Shown: positions 19,527 through 28,861, counted from the first letter of the stretch. The stretch is 41,908 nucleotides of DNA from Psychrobacillus sp. BL-248-WT-3 (GCF_012843435.1 NZ_JABAFC010000032.1:1-41908); one strand, 5' to 3'. Translations and numbers: made by a program. Notes: a model not told the origin generated them from the letters alone.

Positions 19527-20507
19527 ATGGATACAGGCACACATATAGTCATGGGTATTGCACTTGGTGGTTTGGCAATGGCAGATCCTGTCGTTACAAG
19601 TAGTTCTTTGACTACTACTGCTGTTATTGCAGGTACTATCATTGGTTCTCAAGCCCCTGATATAGATACTGTTCTAAAATTAAAAAATAATGCCATATAC
19701 ATACGTCATCATCGTGGTATAACTCATTCTATTCCAGCCGTTTTACTATGGCCGTTACTTATATCTGGAGTATTGTGGCTAATTATTCCAGAGGTGAACT
19801 GGCTTCATCTTTGGCTTTGGACATTTTTAGCAGTATTTCTTCATGTTTTCGTGGATATATTTAATTCCTATGGTACCCAGGCATTACGACCCTTTTCTAA
19901 GAAATGGGTTGCACTAGGTGTCATTAATACATTTGATCCGATTATCTTTGGCTTTCATGTATTAGGATTATTACTATGGATGTTTGGCTTTAACCCAGTA
20001 CCTACATTCCTAACCATGTACGCTATTATCGCCATTTATTATATACTACGCTTTGCAGTCCAAAGTGCGGTTAAAAATAGCGTGAGAAAAACAATTCCGG
20101 ATACCACAGAAATTATTGTGGCTCCAACTATTAAGTTTTTTCAATGGAGGATTGCCGCAAGCTCCGAGACGCATCATTACGTTGGCCGAGCATACGGGCG
20201 TTCCATAACGATATACGACAAGTTTGAACGAGAGGAAATTCCAGACTCTCCTTTAGTAAAAGCTGCCTTAAAGGATACAAATCTAAGTGCCTTTACTTCG
20301 TTCTCCCCTATTTACAGATGGGAAATAACTCAATTCGATCATATCCATGAGGTTCGGTTAATCGATCTGCGTTACAGAAGTAATGATTACTATCCTTTTG
20401 TAGCAGTTGTACATTTGGATGAAGACCTTAATATCATCAACTCTTACACTGGTTGGATTTTCAGCGAAGATAAGCTAAGAAAAAAATTAGACTTTTTACC
20501 ACATTAA
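19527..20507 (+). CDS. yfhP: YfhP, YdjM/DUF457-family membrane metal-dependent hydrolase
   Basis: This 326-aa membrane protein belongs to the YdjM (DUF457) family. Putative metal ligands are His5, the PDIDT acidic pair (Asp45, Asp47) and HHRGITHS (His61, His62, His67). Several hydrophobic segments lie between about 30 and 195, followed by a soluble C-terminal half. Family members are predicted hydrolases without a settled substrate. I chose ATG at 19527 with AAAAGGAG (19509-19516) upstream; the open frame to 19461 lies in the promoter. It is divergent from mutY, as in B. subtilis, where YfhP is 327 aa. Confidence 0.88.
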   Translation: MDTGTHIVMGIALGGLAMADPVVTSSSLTTTAVIAGTIIGSQAPDIDTVLKLKNNAIYIRHHRGITHSIPAVLLWPLLISGVLWLIIPEVNWLHLWLWTFLAVFLHVFVDIFNSYGTQALRPFSKKWVALGVINTFDPIIFGFHVLGLLLWMFGFNPVPTFLTMYAIIAIYYILRFAVQSAVKNSVRKTIPDTTEIIVAPTIKFFQWRIAASSETHHYVGRAYGRSITIYDKFEREEIPDSPLVKAALKDTNLSAFTSFSPIYRWEITQFDHIHEVRLIDLRYRSNDYYPFVAVVHLDEDLNIINSYTGWIFSEDKLRKKLDFLPH

Positions 20508-20513
20508 ACAGAG

Positions 20514-20539
20514 ACGCTAGGAATTTAAATTCCTAGCGT
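20514..20539. terminator. palindromic terminator between yfhP and yfhJ
   Basis: A 26-bp perfect palindrome centres on 20526/20527 (ACGCTAGGAATTT and its complement); the realistic stem is 9-10 bp with loop TTTAAA. It sits between converging genes and touches the yfhJ stop codon. The U-tracts are modest. Confidence 0.7.
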
Positions 20540-20794
20540 TTAGTCTGTTTCCAATAAATGCTTGTACTTTTCGTTAGTACCCGCAAACTCGTGTAGTTGT
20601 TCACCATATCCATCTATCCACTTTTTAATAACCATCTCTGTTACTGCAGCACCTTTATATTCATAGCCTGCACGTGCATAGGATGATTCGAAGTCAGACC
20701 AAAGTAATTCAATCCATGCTCTTGCCTTTTCAAAGGAAAGCTTGTCGTTTTTTTCAAGTAATAACTCTGTTAATTCATTTATTTTAGTTTCCAT
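20540..20794 (-). CDS. yfhJ: YfhJ, WVELL-domain protein
   Basis: The small cytosolic protein of 84 aa carries the family motif (ARAWIELLW here for ARTWVELLW) at about 25-33, then a conserved region including WIDGYGEQLHEFA. Function is unknown. It starts 1 nt after the yfhH stop, with GAGGAGGG upstream of ATG, and is the last gene of the recX-yfhH-yfhJ unit. B. subtilis has yfhI between yfhH and yfhJ; here it is missing. Confidence 0.87.
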   Translation of the reverse strand: METKINELTELLLEKNDKLSFEKARAWIELLWSDFESSYARAGYEYKGAAVTEMVIKKWIDGYGEQLHEFAGTNEKYKHLLETD

Positions 20795-20795
20795 A

Positions 20796-21125
20796 TTATT
20801 TTCCCTCCTCTAACGGCTGTAGTATAGAAATTGGTAATGCTTCCTCGTACTTGTCTCCACCTAAACGGTAGCCCCAAGCAAATTTTCCCTTTAAGTATTC
20901 GACTTGAAAAAACATCCCAGGATCACCGCTAATTCTATACATTTCACCAGGTTTTATAGAATTTACATCTGTTAGAAATGACTGAGCCATCATTGCTTTT
21001 CGTTCATATACTGCATACTCATTAACAATGCCTAGTTGCTCAGCCTTTCTTGCTTTTTCCTTTAGGTTAGCAATTTCAGTTCTAAGCTCTTGCTCCGTCA
21101 TCTGACTATATTTTTTATTGCTCAT
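20796..21125 (-). CDS. yfhH: YfhH, DUF1811 protein
   Basis: The 109-aa cytosolic protein matches B. subtilis YfhH along its length: KKYSQMTEQELRTEI at the start, a charged helix to about 50, then a small beta-rich domain with GEMYRI, FAWGYR and EEALPIS. Function is unknown. It overlaps the end of recX by 11 nt, so it is probably translationally coupled, and abuts yfhJ. Confidence 0.88.
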   Translation of the reverse strand: MSNKKYSQMTEQELRTEIANLKEKARKAEQLGIVNEYAVYERKAMMAQSFLTDVNSIKPGEMYRISGDPGMFFQVEYLKGKFAWGYRLGGDKYEEALPISILQPLEEGK

Positions 21126-21930
21126 TTTGTAATTCCAGCTCCTTATTTTCTATATACATATCTATGTGCTCTGACGGGAAACCTTTTATATAAAGGGCCT
21201 GTTTCACACGATTTTTCAGATCATAGCCGCTATATTTTGCAGAATACTTTCTCCAAATCTTTTCTCCTTGTGCAGCAATTATTTCAAGCCATTCGTCTTC
21301 CTTTTTCTCTAAATCAAAAGATTCGATTGCCTGAGAAATGATGCCAAAGTTATACCCTTTTCTTTGAAGATTCTCCTGGACCTTTTGTTTAATTTGGCGT
21401 GGAGTCTTATTTTGGTTTTGATTGATAATTTTTTCTGTAAGTGTTTTAGCAATAGAAACTTGTTCTTCCTCCGAGTAAGCGGCAAGTACTTCCTCTTGAA
21501 GCTCTTTTTCTATTCCCTTCTTTTTGAGCTCCTGTCTAATTGCAGCAGGGCCTTTTTTACTGCTATTTTTTTGAGTTTCTACTAAAGCCTTCGTAAAGCT
21601 AGCATCATTCAAAAATCCATGCTCATATAGCTTTCGAATTGCCTCTAAAATGACCGCTTCTCCAAACTCACTTTGTAGTAATTTTTGCTTTACCTCATGC
21701 TCACTTCTCATCCGAAAGCTCAAATAATTAATCGCCTTATTATATGCTTTTCTTACTTCATCATCAAAAACAATTTCATCTAAGGTAAAGGCCTCTATTA
21801 CCTTACCCTTTGTAAGCTGATATTTTATCAGTACTGCCTCATCCACACTAAAGGCATACTTTTCATCTAAATATAAATTATACCGTTCATTATTTTTTTT
21901 TTGACGTCCTATTTTTGTAATAACCGGCAT
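21115..21930 (-). CDS. recX: regulatory protein RecX
   Basis: This 271-aa all-helical protein modulates RecA filaments during recombination and the SOS response. The RecX repeats are visible: LSFRMRSEHEVKQKL (about 90-104), LYEHGFLNDASFTKALVE (about 121-138) and later YNFGIISQAI and GFPSEHIDMYI. The length fits Bacillus RecX (264 aa). GGAGAG precedes ATG at 21930. First gene of a three-gene operon and divergent from yfhF, as in B. subtilis. No LexA box was noticed in the 99-nt divergent gap. Confidence 0.93.
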   Translation of the reverse strand: MPVITKIGRQKKNNERYNLYLDEKYAFSVDEAVLIKYQLTKGKVIEAFTLDEIVFDDEVRKAYNKAINYLSFRMRSEHEVKQKLLQSEFGEAVILEAIRKLYEHGFLNDASFTKALVETQKNSSKKGPAAIRQELKKKGIEKELQEEVLAAYSEEEQVSIAKTLTEKIINQNQNKTPRQIKQKVQENLQRKGYNFGIISQAIESFDLEKKEDEWLEIIAAQGEKIWRKYSAKYSGYDLKNRVKQALYIKGFPSEHIDMYIENKELELQNEQ

Positions 21931-22029
21931 TTTGTTAATCTCTCCATTCGCTTTCCTTAATTATAGCGTAAAAATTAATATGTGATAAATGATTGAACTG
22001 GTATTATTGTGTTAAGGAGGCTGATTTCG

Positions 22030-22929
22030 ATGAGAGTAGCAATTACTGGTGGAACTGGTTTTGTAGGTAGGGCTTTGACTGAGCTACTGCAGCAAAAGGG
22101 ACATGAGGCTATTATTTTATCACGGTCGAGCTCGCACTCAGCAAACAATGTTACTTATATTAACTGGCTTACAAATAATTCTAAACCTGAGGTATATTTA
22201 GAAGGTATTGATGCAATAGTAAATCTTGCTGGAGAATCTATAAACAACGGTAGATGGACAGAAAAGCAAAAAGCAAAAATTTATGATAGTAGGATGGAAG
22301 CTACTGATGAAGTCATACGTATTATCCAAGTATTAAAGAAAAAACCCGAAGTTTTGATCAATGCAAGTGCTATTGGAATTTATCCAGCTTCCAATACAGA
22401 AGTTTATAATGAACAATCAACACAACAGGGTCATGATATTCTAGCCAAAACAGTTGCAGATTGGGAGCAAAAGGCATTAACTGCAGAGCAGCTTGGAGTC
22501 CGCGTAGCTTTAGGTCGATTTGGGATTATATTAGATAGAAAAGAAGGAGCACTTCCCTTAATGGCATTACCTTATAAAATGTTTGTAGGTGGTCCAATTG
22601 GAAAGGGAGATAATTGGATGTCATGGGTTCATATCCAAGATGTTGCTAGTTCCCTGTTTTACGCTATTGAAAATAATATTCAAGGACCTTTTAATATAGT
22701 TGCACCAGATCCTCGAAGGATGGATGAATTTAGTAAAACATTGGCTAAAGTATTAAATAAACCTCATTACTTCCCAGTACCTGCATTTGCTTTGAGGCTA
22801 GTGCTTGGTGAAAAAAGTCAGCTTGTCTTAGAAGGGCAAAAAGTAGTTCCAGACGTATTAATAGCTAATGGCTTTTCCTTTAAATACCCAGAACTTACGA
22901 GCGCATTGACTAATATATATAGTCAGTAA
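22030..22929 (+). CDS. yfhF: YfhF, TIGR01777-family epimerase/NAD-dependent protein
   Basis: This 299-aa extended short-chain dehydrogenase-like protein belongs to the TIGR01777 (SulA/YfcH) family. Rossmann motif GGTGFVG is at about 7-13, with NLAGESI near 68-74 and MSWVHIQDVA near 197-206. The C-terminal DUF1731 segment includes VLEGQKVVP. The substrate is unknown. I chose ATG at 22030 because AAGGAGG (22014-22020) is 9 nt upstream; the longer frame to 22009 contains that RBS. It is divergent from recX. Confidence 0.9.
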   Translation: MRVAITGGTGFVGRALTELLQQKGHEAIILSRSSSHSANNVTYINWLTNNSKPEVYLEGIDAIVNLAGESINNGRWTEKQKAKIYDSRMEATDEVIRIIQVLKKKPEVLINASAIGIYPASNTEVYNEQSTQQGHDILAKTVADWEQKALTAEQLGVRVALGRFGIILDRKEGALPLMALPYKMFVGGPIGKGDNWMSWVHIQDVASSLFYAIENNIQGPFNIVAPDPRRMDEFSKTLAKVLNKPHYFPVPAFALRLVLGEKSQLVLEGQKVVPDVLIANGFSFKYPELTSALTNIYSQ

Positions 22930-23065
22930 TCGAGCCAATTTCCACAGACGATGGCTTATTGCTCACCCTATCCTTTAATATAACCTTTTCTAAAAGGGAA
23001 TTATGATATTGCTTCATATAGTAAAACTAACCAACGAGCAAAAATGAATAAATATCAAACCCAAG

Positions 23066-23098
23066 TGCAATCTACTTTTAAGTTGATTGCATTTTTTT
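23066..23098 (+). terminator. terminator of yfhF
   Basis: TGCAATC (23066-23072) pairs with GATTGCA (23085-23091), extended inward by ACT/AGT, and is followed by seven T. It lies 137 nt after yfhF. A partial fragment resembling the intergenic repeat occupies 22931-22972 before it. Confidence 0.75.
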
Positions 23099-23130
23099 AT
23101 GCAAATATATATTAAAAAGGAGCAAAAATC

Positions 23131-23940
23131 ATGTGGAAGCATCATGTAATAGGAATTATTATAGCAGCCTTTATTATAAGCCTCGGCTTTTCCTATGAGC
23201 CATTTACCGCGGAAGCAAAAGAAATTCACTGGGGTTTTAAAAAAGCCAGAGATGAGGTACCACCAGAGGCCGGAGCAGAGCTGGATGCATTATTAGAAAA
23301 GCATGGAGCCATTTATAAAGGGCCAGCTAACAAAAAGGTTATTTACCTGACATTTGATAATGGCTATGAAAACGGCTATACGGAAAGCATTTTAGATACA
23401 TTAAAGAAAGAGAACATTAGCGCCACCTTCTTTTTAACTGGTCATTACCTCGAAAGTGCCACACCACTAGTAAAACGGATGATTGAAGACGGACATCAAA
23501 TAGGTAACCATTCCTATGGACATCCAAACCTAGCTAAGCTGTCAAAGGATGAAATAAAAAAGGAATTACAAAAATTTGATAACCGACTAAAAGAGCTCAC
23601 TTCTTTAGAAAGAACAACTGTCACGAGACCACCGGAAGGAATCTTTGATGAAGATGTGCTAGCAGCTGCAAACGAAATTGGTCACCAGCATTTTTTCTGG
23701 TCTGTTGCTTTTATCGACTGGCATAGGGATCAAAAAAAGGGTGGACAATATGCTTATAATGAGCTTATTACACAAATCCATCCTGGCGCTATTATTCTTA
23801 TGCACACGGTTTCACCTGACAATGCTGAGGGTCTTCCGGCATTTATCAAAGAAGCGAAAAAACGCGGATATTCCTTTGGAAAGATCAATGACCTCAATAT
23901 ATCCAAATTGGATATACCTGAGTATTCTCTTCCACAGTAA
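23131..23940 (+). CDS. pdaA: PdaA-type polysaccharide deacetylase (muramic delta-lactam)
   Basis: The 269-aa exported enzyme deacetylates peptidoglycan muramic acid, a step needed for muramic delta-lactam in the spore cortex and for germination. A signal or anchor segment spans about 5-23. The NodB domain has TFDNGYENGYT (Asp76, Asn77), metal site HSYGH (His127, His131), TRPPEG (165-170) and a late LMHTVS with His225, as in B. subtilis PdaA. The PdaA-specific FDNGYE replaces the FDDGP-type motif of ordinary NodB proteins. AAAAAGGAG precedes ATG at 23131. Expected forespore regulation (sigma-G) could not be confirmed from the upstream sequence. Confidence 0.93.
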   Translation: MWKHHVIGIIIAAFIISLGFSYEPFTAEAKEIHWGFKKARDEVPPEAGAELDALLEKHGAIYKGPANKKVIYLTFDNGYENGYTESILDTLKKENISATFFLTGHYLESATPLVKRMIEDGHQIGNHSYGHPNLAKLSKDEIKKELQKFDNRLKELTSLERTTVTRPPEGIFDEDVLAAANEIGHQHFFWSVAFIDWHRDQKKGGQYAYNELITQIHPGAIILMHTVSPDNAEGLPAFIKEAKKRGYSFGKINDLNISKLDIPEYSLPQ

Positions 23941-23968
23941 TTTCCTTTATAATAGATATAATGTAACT

Positions 23969-23998
23969 AAGGTGCCAGTTTTTTAACTGGCACCTTTT
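23969..23998 (+). terminator. terminator of pdaA
   Basis: A perfect 12-bp stem, AAGGTGCCAGTT/AACTGGCACCTT, has a TTTT loop and is followed by TT-GC-TT. The U-tract is short. Confidence 0.8.
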
Positions 23999-24064
23999 GC
24001 TTGCAACCAACCCCATAAAAAAGTTATACTGTTTTATTGGTTGATAAAGGACGTGAAGGAAATA

Positions 24065-25438
24065 ATGAAAGAACAAACAGCAATACAGGTGGGACAACAA
24101 TTTCCACTTACTATAAAAAGACTTGGTATTAATGGAGAAGGAGTTGGCTTCTTTAAACGAAATGTAGTTTTCGTTAAGGGAGCACTTCCTGGAGAGGTAG
24201 TAACTGCTGAAGTAACTACTGTAAATCCAAAGTATGCGGAAGCAACGATAAAAAAAATTCGTCAAGCTTCTCCAGACAGAGTAAAACCACCATGCCCTGT
24301 TTATGAGGCATGTGGAGGTTGCCAGCTTCAACATATGACCTATGAACGAGAGCTTATTGAAAAAAGAGACATAGTCATTCAAGCCCTTGAGCGTTATGTG
24401 AGAGACCTTGCTCCGTCAATTGAGGTAAAACCTACACTTGGAATGGAAAATCCTTGGCTGTATCGAAACAAAAGCCAATTCCAAACAAGACAGCTTGGTA
24501 ATGATGTAATTGCTGGTTTATATGCAGAAGGATCTAACAAGTTAATTGATATTAATGAATGTATGGTTCAACATCCTGCTACCACTAAGATTACAAATGA
24601 AATTAAAGCCTACTTAAAAGAGCTTAAAATACCTATATATGACGAGAAAAATCCTCAAGGTATTGTTCGTACTATTGTTGTGAGAACTGGGATGAAAACT
24701 GGACAAATTCAAGTAACATTAGTTACAACACAAAAGAAAATGCCCAACAAAGAAGACCTTGTACAAATGATTCGTAAAATCGATTCTAATATCGTATCCA
24801 TTAGCCAAAATATTAATCCTGGAAAAACATCGTTAGTATTCGGTGACACAACTTTTAATTTATTTGGTAAAGAAATTATTCATGAGAAGCTTGGAGAATT
24901 AGCTTTTGACCTATCGGCTCGCGCCTTCTTCCAGCTAAATCCGGAACAAACTGAGCATTTATATGATGAAATTGAAAAGGCAGCCGAATTAACTGGTAAG
25001 GAAACTGTCGTTGATGCTTATTGTGGTGTCGGGACAATCGGACTTTGGTTAGCTAAAAATGCTAAAGAGGTTCGTGGTATGGATATTATCGAAGAGTCCA
25101 TTAAGGACGCTAAGAAAAATGCGAAACGCAACGGCTTTGATAACACAAAGTATGTTCATGGCACTGCAAAGAAATGGTTGAAGCAATGGCAGAGTGAAGG
25201 CTTTGTACCTGACGTGCTAACAGTAGATCCTCCTAGAACTGGTTTAGACGAGGAACTACTAAAAACAGTATTAGAGATAAAACCAAAACGCTTTGTTTAT
25301 ACTTCCTGTAACCCTTCAACTCTTGCAAAGGATCTGCAGGAGCTAACGAAGCTTTATGATGTTCAATATATGCAGCCCGTGGACATGTTCCCTCAAACAG
25401 CCCATATTGAAGTAGTTACACTACTTACACTTAAATAA
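24065..25438 (+). CDS. rlmCD: 23S rRNA (uracil-C5)-methyltransferase RlmCD
   Basis: The 457-aa SAM-dependent enzyme methylates 23S rRNA uridines (U747 and U1939 in B. subtilis, both by RlmCD/YefA). An N-terminal TRAM domain (about 8-64) is followed by [4Fe-4S] cysteines in [10 protein letters not shown] (about 77-86), the SAM motif [10 protein letters not shown] (about 324-333), DPPRTGL and catalytic TSCNPSTLA near 397-405. I chose ATG at 24065 with GAAGGAA upstream; the eight upstream codons in frame include the RBS region. It could alternatively be labelled RumA/TrmA family. It is monocistronic with its own terminator. Confidence 0.93.
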   Translation: MKEQTAIQVGQQFPLTIKRLGINGEGVGFFKRNVVFVKGALPGEVVTAEVTTVNPKYAEATIKKIRQASPDRVKPPCPVYEACGGCQLQHMTYERELIEKRDIVIQALERYVRDLAPSIEVKPTLGMENPWLYRNKSQFQTRQLGNDVIAGLYAEGSNKLIDINECMVQHPATTKITNEIKAYLKELKIPIYDEKNPQGIVRTIVVRTGMKTGQIQVTLVTTQKKMPNKEDLVQMIRKIDSNIVSISQNINPGKTSLVFGDTTFNLFGKEIIHEKLGELAFDLSARAFFQLNPEQTEHLYDEIEKAAELTGKETVVDAYCGVGTIGLWLAKNAKEVRGMDIIEESIKDAKKNAKRNGFDNTKYVHGTAKKWLKQWQSEGFVPDVLTVDPPRTGLDEELLKTVLEIKPKRFVYTSCNPSTLAKDLQELTKLYDVQYMQPVDMFPQTAHIEVVTLLTLK

Positions 25439-25458
25439 TTGCACATTATGTAAGAAGG

Positions 25459-25490
25459 ATCCGAGAATCTGAATGATTTTCGGATTTTCT
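25459..25490 (+). terminator. terminator of rlmCD
   Basis: ATCCGAGAATC (25459-25469) pairs with GATTTTCGGAT (25475-25485) with one G-U pair, and a T/C-rich tail follows. Confidence 0.78.
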
Positions 25491-25571
25491 TCTAATCGTT
25501 TATCCCTTTACCGGGAAGGCTATTACATAACTGAGGATGTATTTTGATATTGCTAGGAGGATTCATATAAA

Positions 25572-26093
25572 ATGGAAAATAACGACATATTAATACGTTT
25601 GCGATACGCTTTAGATATCAAGAACAAAGAAATGGTAGAAATCTTTAAGCTTGGTGGTATAGAAATTTCAAAAGAAGATGTGTTGAAGCTTTTAACTAAA
25701 TCCAAGGATCACTTTGATAATGAATATGAAGATGATATTGAGGATGATGACAATCAAATCAAGTGCAACAATAAAACGTTAGAAGCCTTTTTAAATGGTC
25801 TTATTACTTTTAAAAGAGGACCCCAGGAGCCAAAGCCAGGACAACCAGTGGCCCCTCCCTCTACATCTGGTAGTACAGAAAGTGTTAATAACATGCTTCT
25901 AAAAAAAGTAAAGATTGCACTTACTTTAACAAGTGAGGACATGATTGATATCTTGGAGGAAGCTAGAGTGGCTATCACGAAAAGCGAACTAAGTGCCATC
26001 CTACGCAAGGAAGGCCACCGTAACTATAAAGAATGTGGCGATAAATTTGCCCGGAATTTCTTAAAGGGATTAGCTATTAAATATAGAGGTTAA
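25572..26093 (+). CDS. DUF1456 (YehS-family) protein, two domains
   Basis: The 173-aa cytosolic protein has two DUF1456 modules: about 1-78 (NDILIRLRYALDIKNKEMVEIF ends here near 24) and about 107-173 (NNMLLKKVKIALTLTSEDM near the start). Each module ends with the short LNGL/LKGL motif. The linker contains an acidic run (DDIEDDDN near 57-64) and a Pro-rich stretch (EPKPGQPVAPPSTSG near 83-97). Function is unknown; E. coli YehS is the reference. AGGAGG is 11 nt before ATG. It stands alone in a gene-poor stretch. Confidence 0.82.
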   Translation: MENNDILIRLRYALDIKNKEMVEIFKLGGIEISKEDVLKLLTKSKDHFDNEYEDDIEDDDNQIKCNNKTLEAFLNGLITFKRGPQEPKPGQPVAPPSTSGSTESVNNMLLKKVKIALTLTSEDMIDILEEARVAITKSELSAILRKEGHRNYKECGDKFARNFLKGLAIKYRG

Positions 26094-26333
26094 CTATTGG
26101 GGTACGGACAACACTCTCCGAAAAGAAACAGCCTCGAACATTTTACGACCTGGTAAAGTTTTCGGAGCTTCTATTCCAGTGATCTGTAATTGTTTTCGAG
26201 TTGCAGGGGGCGAAGCTTCAATCTCCTCGGCTTGCTCCTGCTTAGGCTTTTACGCTCACGCTATTCCTGCAGTAGTCTCCACCTCCTCTTCAAACAACTA
26301 AAGTAGAAAGTTTATGGACTTGCTCTATAAATG
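26094..26333. repeat. intergenic repeat-like, GC-richer segment
   Basis: The 672-nt gap before the aldehyde dehydrogenase frame starts with this segment. It has alternating C/T-rich and G-rich motifs such as CAGGGGGCGAAGCTTC, CTCCTCGGCTTGCTCCTGC and CCTGCAGTAGTCTCC. These resemble the widespread Bacillaceae intergenic repeats but are not clearly the same subfamily as R1-R4. No gene is seen. Confidence 0.5.
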
Positions 26334-26371
26334 AAAACGTGAAATCGGAAATATTCGATTTCACGTTTTTT
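26334..26371 (+). terminator. orphan terminator after the DUF1456 gene
   Basis: A 14-bp perfect stem, AAAACGTGAAATCG (26334-26347) with 26356-26369, an 8-nt loop and a T tail lie 240 nt past the DUF1456 stop. From here to the aldehyde dehydrogenase RBS I see only A/T-rich sequence and a 28-codon open stretch (26448-26534) without an RBS. Confidence 0.85.
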
Positions 26372-26825
26372 AAATTGTGAGACTAGTTATGTCTCTCACT
26401 TCTCAAAAGAATAAAATATTTGTGCCAAGGTGGCTGTTGTTGATCTTATGAAATGGGCGAACGCTCGACTAGAGGAAAAAAACCTACTTTATGGAATGAT
26501 TCATAGGCTCATTAGAAACAGCATTAGGAATTAATTAAACTGTATAAAAATACATGTATATTCATTTTTCAACTGTTATAAAACACATATACTCTCCCTT
26601 ATCTTATTAGCTTAATCTTGTTATAGACCAACTACTTATGGCAATTTGTAGTAATAAAACCAATTGTATATTTTCAATATTAAAAAGAAACTTTTATTTT
26701 AAAATGTGAATAAAAATTGAAAATTCATCTTGCATTCTTTTTTTAATTGGTGCATGATTTGATTATTGCTACAACGTCGTCTGACGTCTAGCAAATCGCA
26801 CTATAAAAATTTGGGGGTAAGATAT

Positions 26826-28346
26826 ATGATTTATGCTAATCCTAATACTGCTGGTGCAGTAGTTGATTTTAAAGAACGTTATGATAACTTTATCGGTGGA
26901 GAATGGGTAGCTCCAGTTAATGGAGAGTACTTTGATGTAGTTTCACCACTTACCGGTAAAGTATTTACTCAAGCAGCTCGCTCCACTGAAGCTGACATTG
27001 AGCTTGCATTAGATGCTGCTCATGCTGCTAAAGGTGCTTGGGCTCAAACATCTGTAGCTTATCGCGCAATTATTTTAAACAAAATTGCAGATCGCATGGA
27101 ACAAAACCTAGAAAAAATTGCAGTTGCTGAAACTTGGGACAATGGTAAAGCAGTTCGTGAAACATTGAATGCTGACATCCCACTAGCAATTGACCACTTC
27201 CGTTATTTTGCAGGAGCTATCCGTGCTCAAGAAGGTAGAATCAGCCAGATCGATAACGATACTGTAGCATACCACTTCCACGAGCCAATCGGTGTAGTTG
27301 GACAAATTATTCCTTGGAACTTCCCATTATTAATGGCTGTTTGGAAAATCGCTCCAGCTTTAGCTGCTGGTAATACAATCGTTATGAAGCCTGCTGAACA
27401 AACACCTGCTTCATTAATGGTCCTTTTAGAGCTTATTCAAGATATTTTACCAAAAGGCGTTTTAAACGTTGTAAACGGTTTCGGTGCAGAAGTTGGGAAA
27501 CCACTTGCAACTAACCCACGTATTCAAAAAGTAGCATTCACTGGTTCTACTGGTGTTGGTCGTTTGATCATGCAATATGCAACTGAAAATATTATCCCTG
27601 TAACATTAGAGCTTGGTGGTAAATCACCTAACGTATTCTTCGAGGATGTTATGGATGCAGATGATGAGTACTTAGACAAAGCAATCGAAGGTTTAGTATT
27701 ATTCGCACTTAACTCAGGTGAAATTTGTACTTGTCCATCTCGTGCACTTGTTCAAGAATCAATCTATGAAAAATTCATGGAGCGTGCATTAGAACGCATT
27801 AAAGCAATTAAAATTGGTAACCCACTTGATACAGAAGTTATGATGGGTGCTCAAGCTTCTAACCAACAATTACAAAAAATTCTTTCTTATATCGAAATAG
27901 GTAAAGAAGAAGGCGCTGAATTGTTAATCGGTGGAACTCAAAATAAATTAGAAGGTGACCACGAAGGCGGTTACTATATTGCTCCAACAGTATTTAAAGG
28001 CGACAACAAAATGCGTATTTTCCAAGAAGAAATCTTTGGACCAGTACTTTCTGTTACAACATTCAAAGACTTTGACGAAGCAATGGAAATTGCTAACGAT
28101 TCTGAGTTTGGTTTAGGAGCTGGTGTTTGGTCTCGTAACATTGACACTGCTTACCGTGCAGGTCGTGCAATCCAAGCAGGTCGTGTTTGGACAAACACAT
28201 ATCACCAATACCCAGCACATGCTGCATTTGGCGGTTACAAACAATCAGGTATCGGTCGCGAAAACCACTTAATGATGCTTGAGCATTACCAACAAACAAA
28301 ATGTATGTTAGTAAGCTACAATAAATCTGCAATGGGCTTCTTCTAA
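26826..28346 (+). CDS. aldehyde dehydrogenase (AldB/AcoD-like)
   Basis: This 506-aa NAD(P)-dependent enzyme oxidises aldehydes, probably acetaldehyde-like substrates by analogy with AldB and AcoD. Landmarks: PWNFPLLM (163-170), substrate/cofactor Lys188 ([10 protein letters not shown]), GSTGVG at about 240-245, catalytic Glu262 (LELGGKSP) and nucleophile Cys301 in [10 protein letters not shown] CxC pair (Cys301, Cys303) is shared with AldB. I chose ATG at 26826 with GGGGGT 8 nt upstream; the open frame to 26766 runs through the RBS. Codon use looks optimised (many AAC, GGT, CGT), unlike neighbours, suggesting high expression. It forms an operon with the DUF779 gene 23 nt downstream. Confidence 0.93.
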   Translation: MIYANPNTAGAVVDFKERYDNFIGGEWVAPVNGEYFDVVSPLTGKVFTQAARSTEADIELALDAAHAAKGAWAQTSVAYRAIILNKIADRMEQNLEKIAVAETWDNGKAVRETLNADIPLAIDHFRYFAGAIRAQEGRISQIDNDTVAYHFHEPIGVVGQIIPWNFPLLMAVWKIAPALAAGNTIVMKPAEQTPASLMVLLELIQDILPKGVLNVVNGFGAEVGKPLATNPRIQKVAFTGSTGVGRLIMQYATENIIPVTLELGGKSPNVFFEDVMDADDEYLDKAIEGLVLFALNSGEICTCPSRALVQESIYEKFMERALERIKAIKIGNPLDTEVMMGAQASNQQLQKILSYIEIGKEEGAELLIGGTQNKLEGDHEGGYYIAPTVFKGDNKMRIFQEEIFGPVLSVTTFKDFDEAMEIANDSEFGLGAGVWSRNIDTAYRAGRAIQAGRVWTNTYHQYPAHAAFGGYKQSGIGRENHLMMLEHYQQTKCMLVSYNKSAMGFF

Positions 28347-28369
28347 GAAGTTAGAAATGAGATGACAGA

Positions 28370-28729
28370 ATGGTAGAACGCATCGTAGCAACGGATAAAG
28401 CTCTTGATCTAATTCAAGAGCTTGAGGCAAAGCATGGGGCAATTATGTTCGTACAGTCTGCTGGCTGCTGCGATGGTTCTGCTCCAATGTGCTATAAGCA
28501 AGGTGACTTCTATATAGGAAGTCGTGACTTGCTTCTTGGTACTGTTGGAAATGCACCATATTATATGCATCAGTCCCACTATACTTATTGGCAGCATACA
28601 CAGCTAATATTAGATGTTGTTGATGGCATGGGAGCTGCCTTTTCTCTTGAAAGTACAGAAGGAATTTCATTTCATATTCATTCTCGTGTATTTACAGATA
28701 AGGAAAGAGCAGAGCTATCTCCTCTTTAA
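28370..28729 (+). CDS. DUF779 protein, aldehyde dehydrogenase partner
   Basis: The 119-aa cytosolic protein has an N-terminal helix and a beta-rich core. Its distinctive Cys cluster, AGCCDGSAPMC, has Cys33, Cys34 and Cys41, and HSRVF lies near the end. DUF779 genes recur next to aldehyde dehydrogenase genes across bacteria. The role is unestablished; a metal or thiol function linked to the dehydrogenase is my inference. ATG at 28370 has only a weak RBS, which fits coupling to the upstream gene. Confidence 0.88.
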   Translation: MVERIVATDKALDLIQELEAKHGAIMFVQSAGCCDGSAPMCYKQGDFYIGSRDLLLGTVGNAPYYMHQSHYTYWQHTQLILDVVDGMGAAFSLESTEGISFHIHSRVFTDKERAELSPL

Positions 28730-28736
28730 CTAATTT

Positions 28737-28775
28737 ATGGATAAAAAGAGCTATCTTTTTATCCATATTTTTTTA
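28737..28775 (+). terminator. terminator of the aldehyde dehydrogenase/DUF779 operon
   Basis: A 13-bp perfect stem, ATGGATAAAAAGA (28737-28749) with 28754-28766, has loop GCTA and is followed by a run of T. Confidence 0.9.
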
Positions 28776-28861
28776 TATCTCCTGTACATATAATATATTT
28801 ACGCTTTCCTCTTTGATTTTTTTGTTATAAAATTATTAGTAATTGTAATATTGCAGTTAGT

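Noticed and set aside
22931-22972. Fifth copy of the intergenic repeat
   Set aside because: Only a short stretch around GATGGCTTATTGCTCACC resembles R3; too little to call a copy.
23894-24382. 162-aa minus-strand frame over pdaA end and rlmCD start
   Set aside because: It crosses a terminator and two well-supported plus-strand genes; no RBS.
26448-26534. 28-codon open stretch (MKWANARLEEKN...)
   Set aside because: No Shine-Dalgarno sequence, short, in an A/T-rich gap; could be a gene remnant but nothing supports it.
28825-28860. PerR box near 28.8 kb
   Set aside because: TTATAAAATTATTAG has mismatches at central positions; ordinary A/T-rich DNA.
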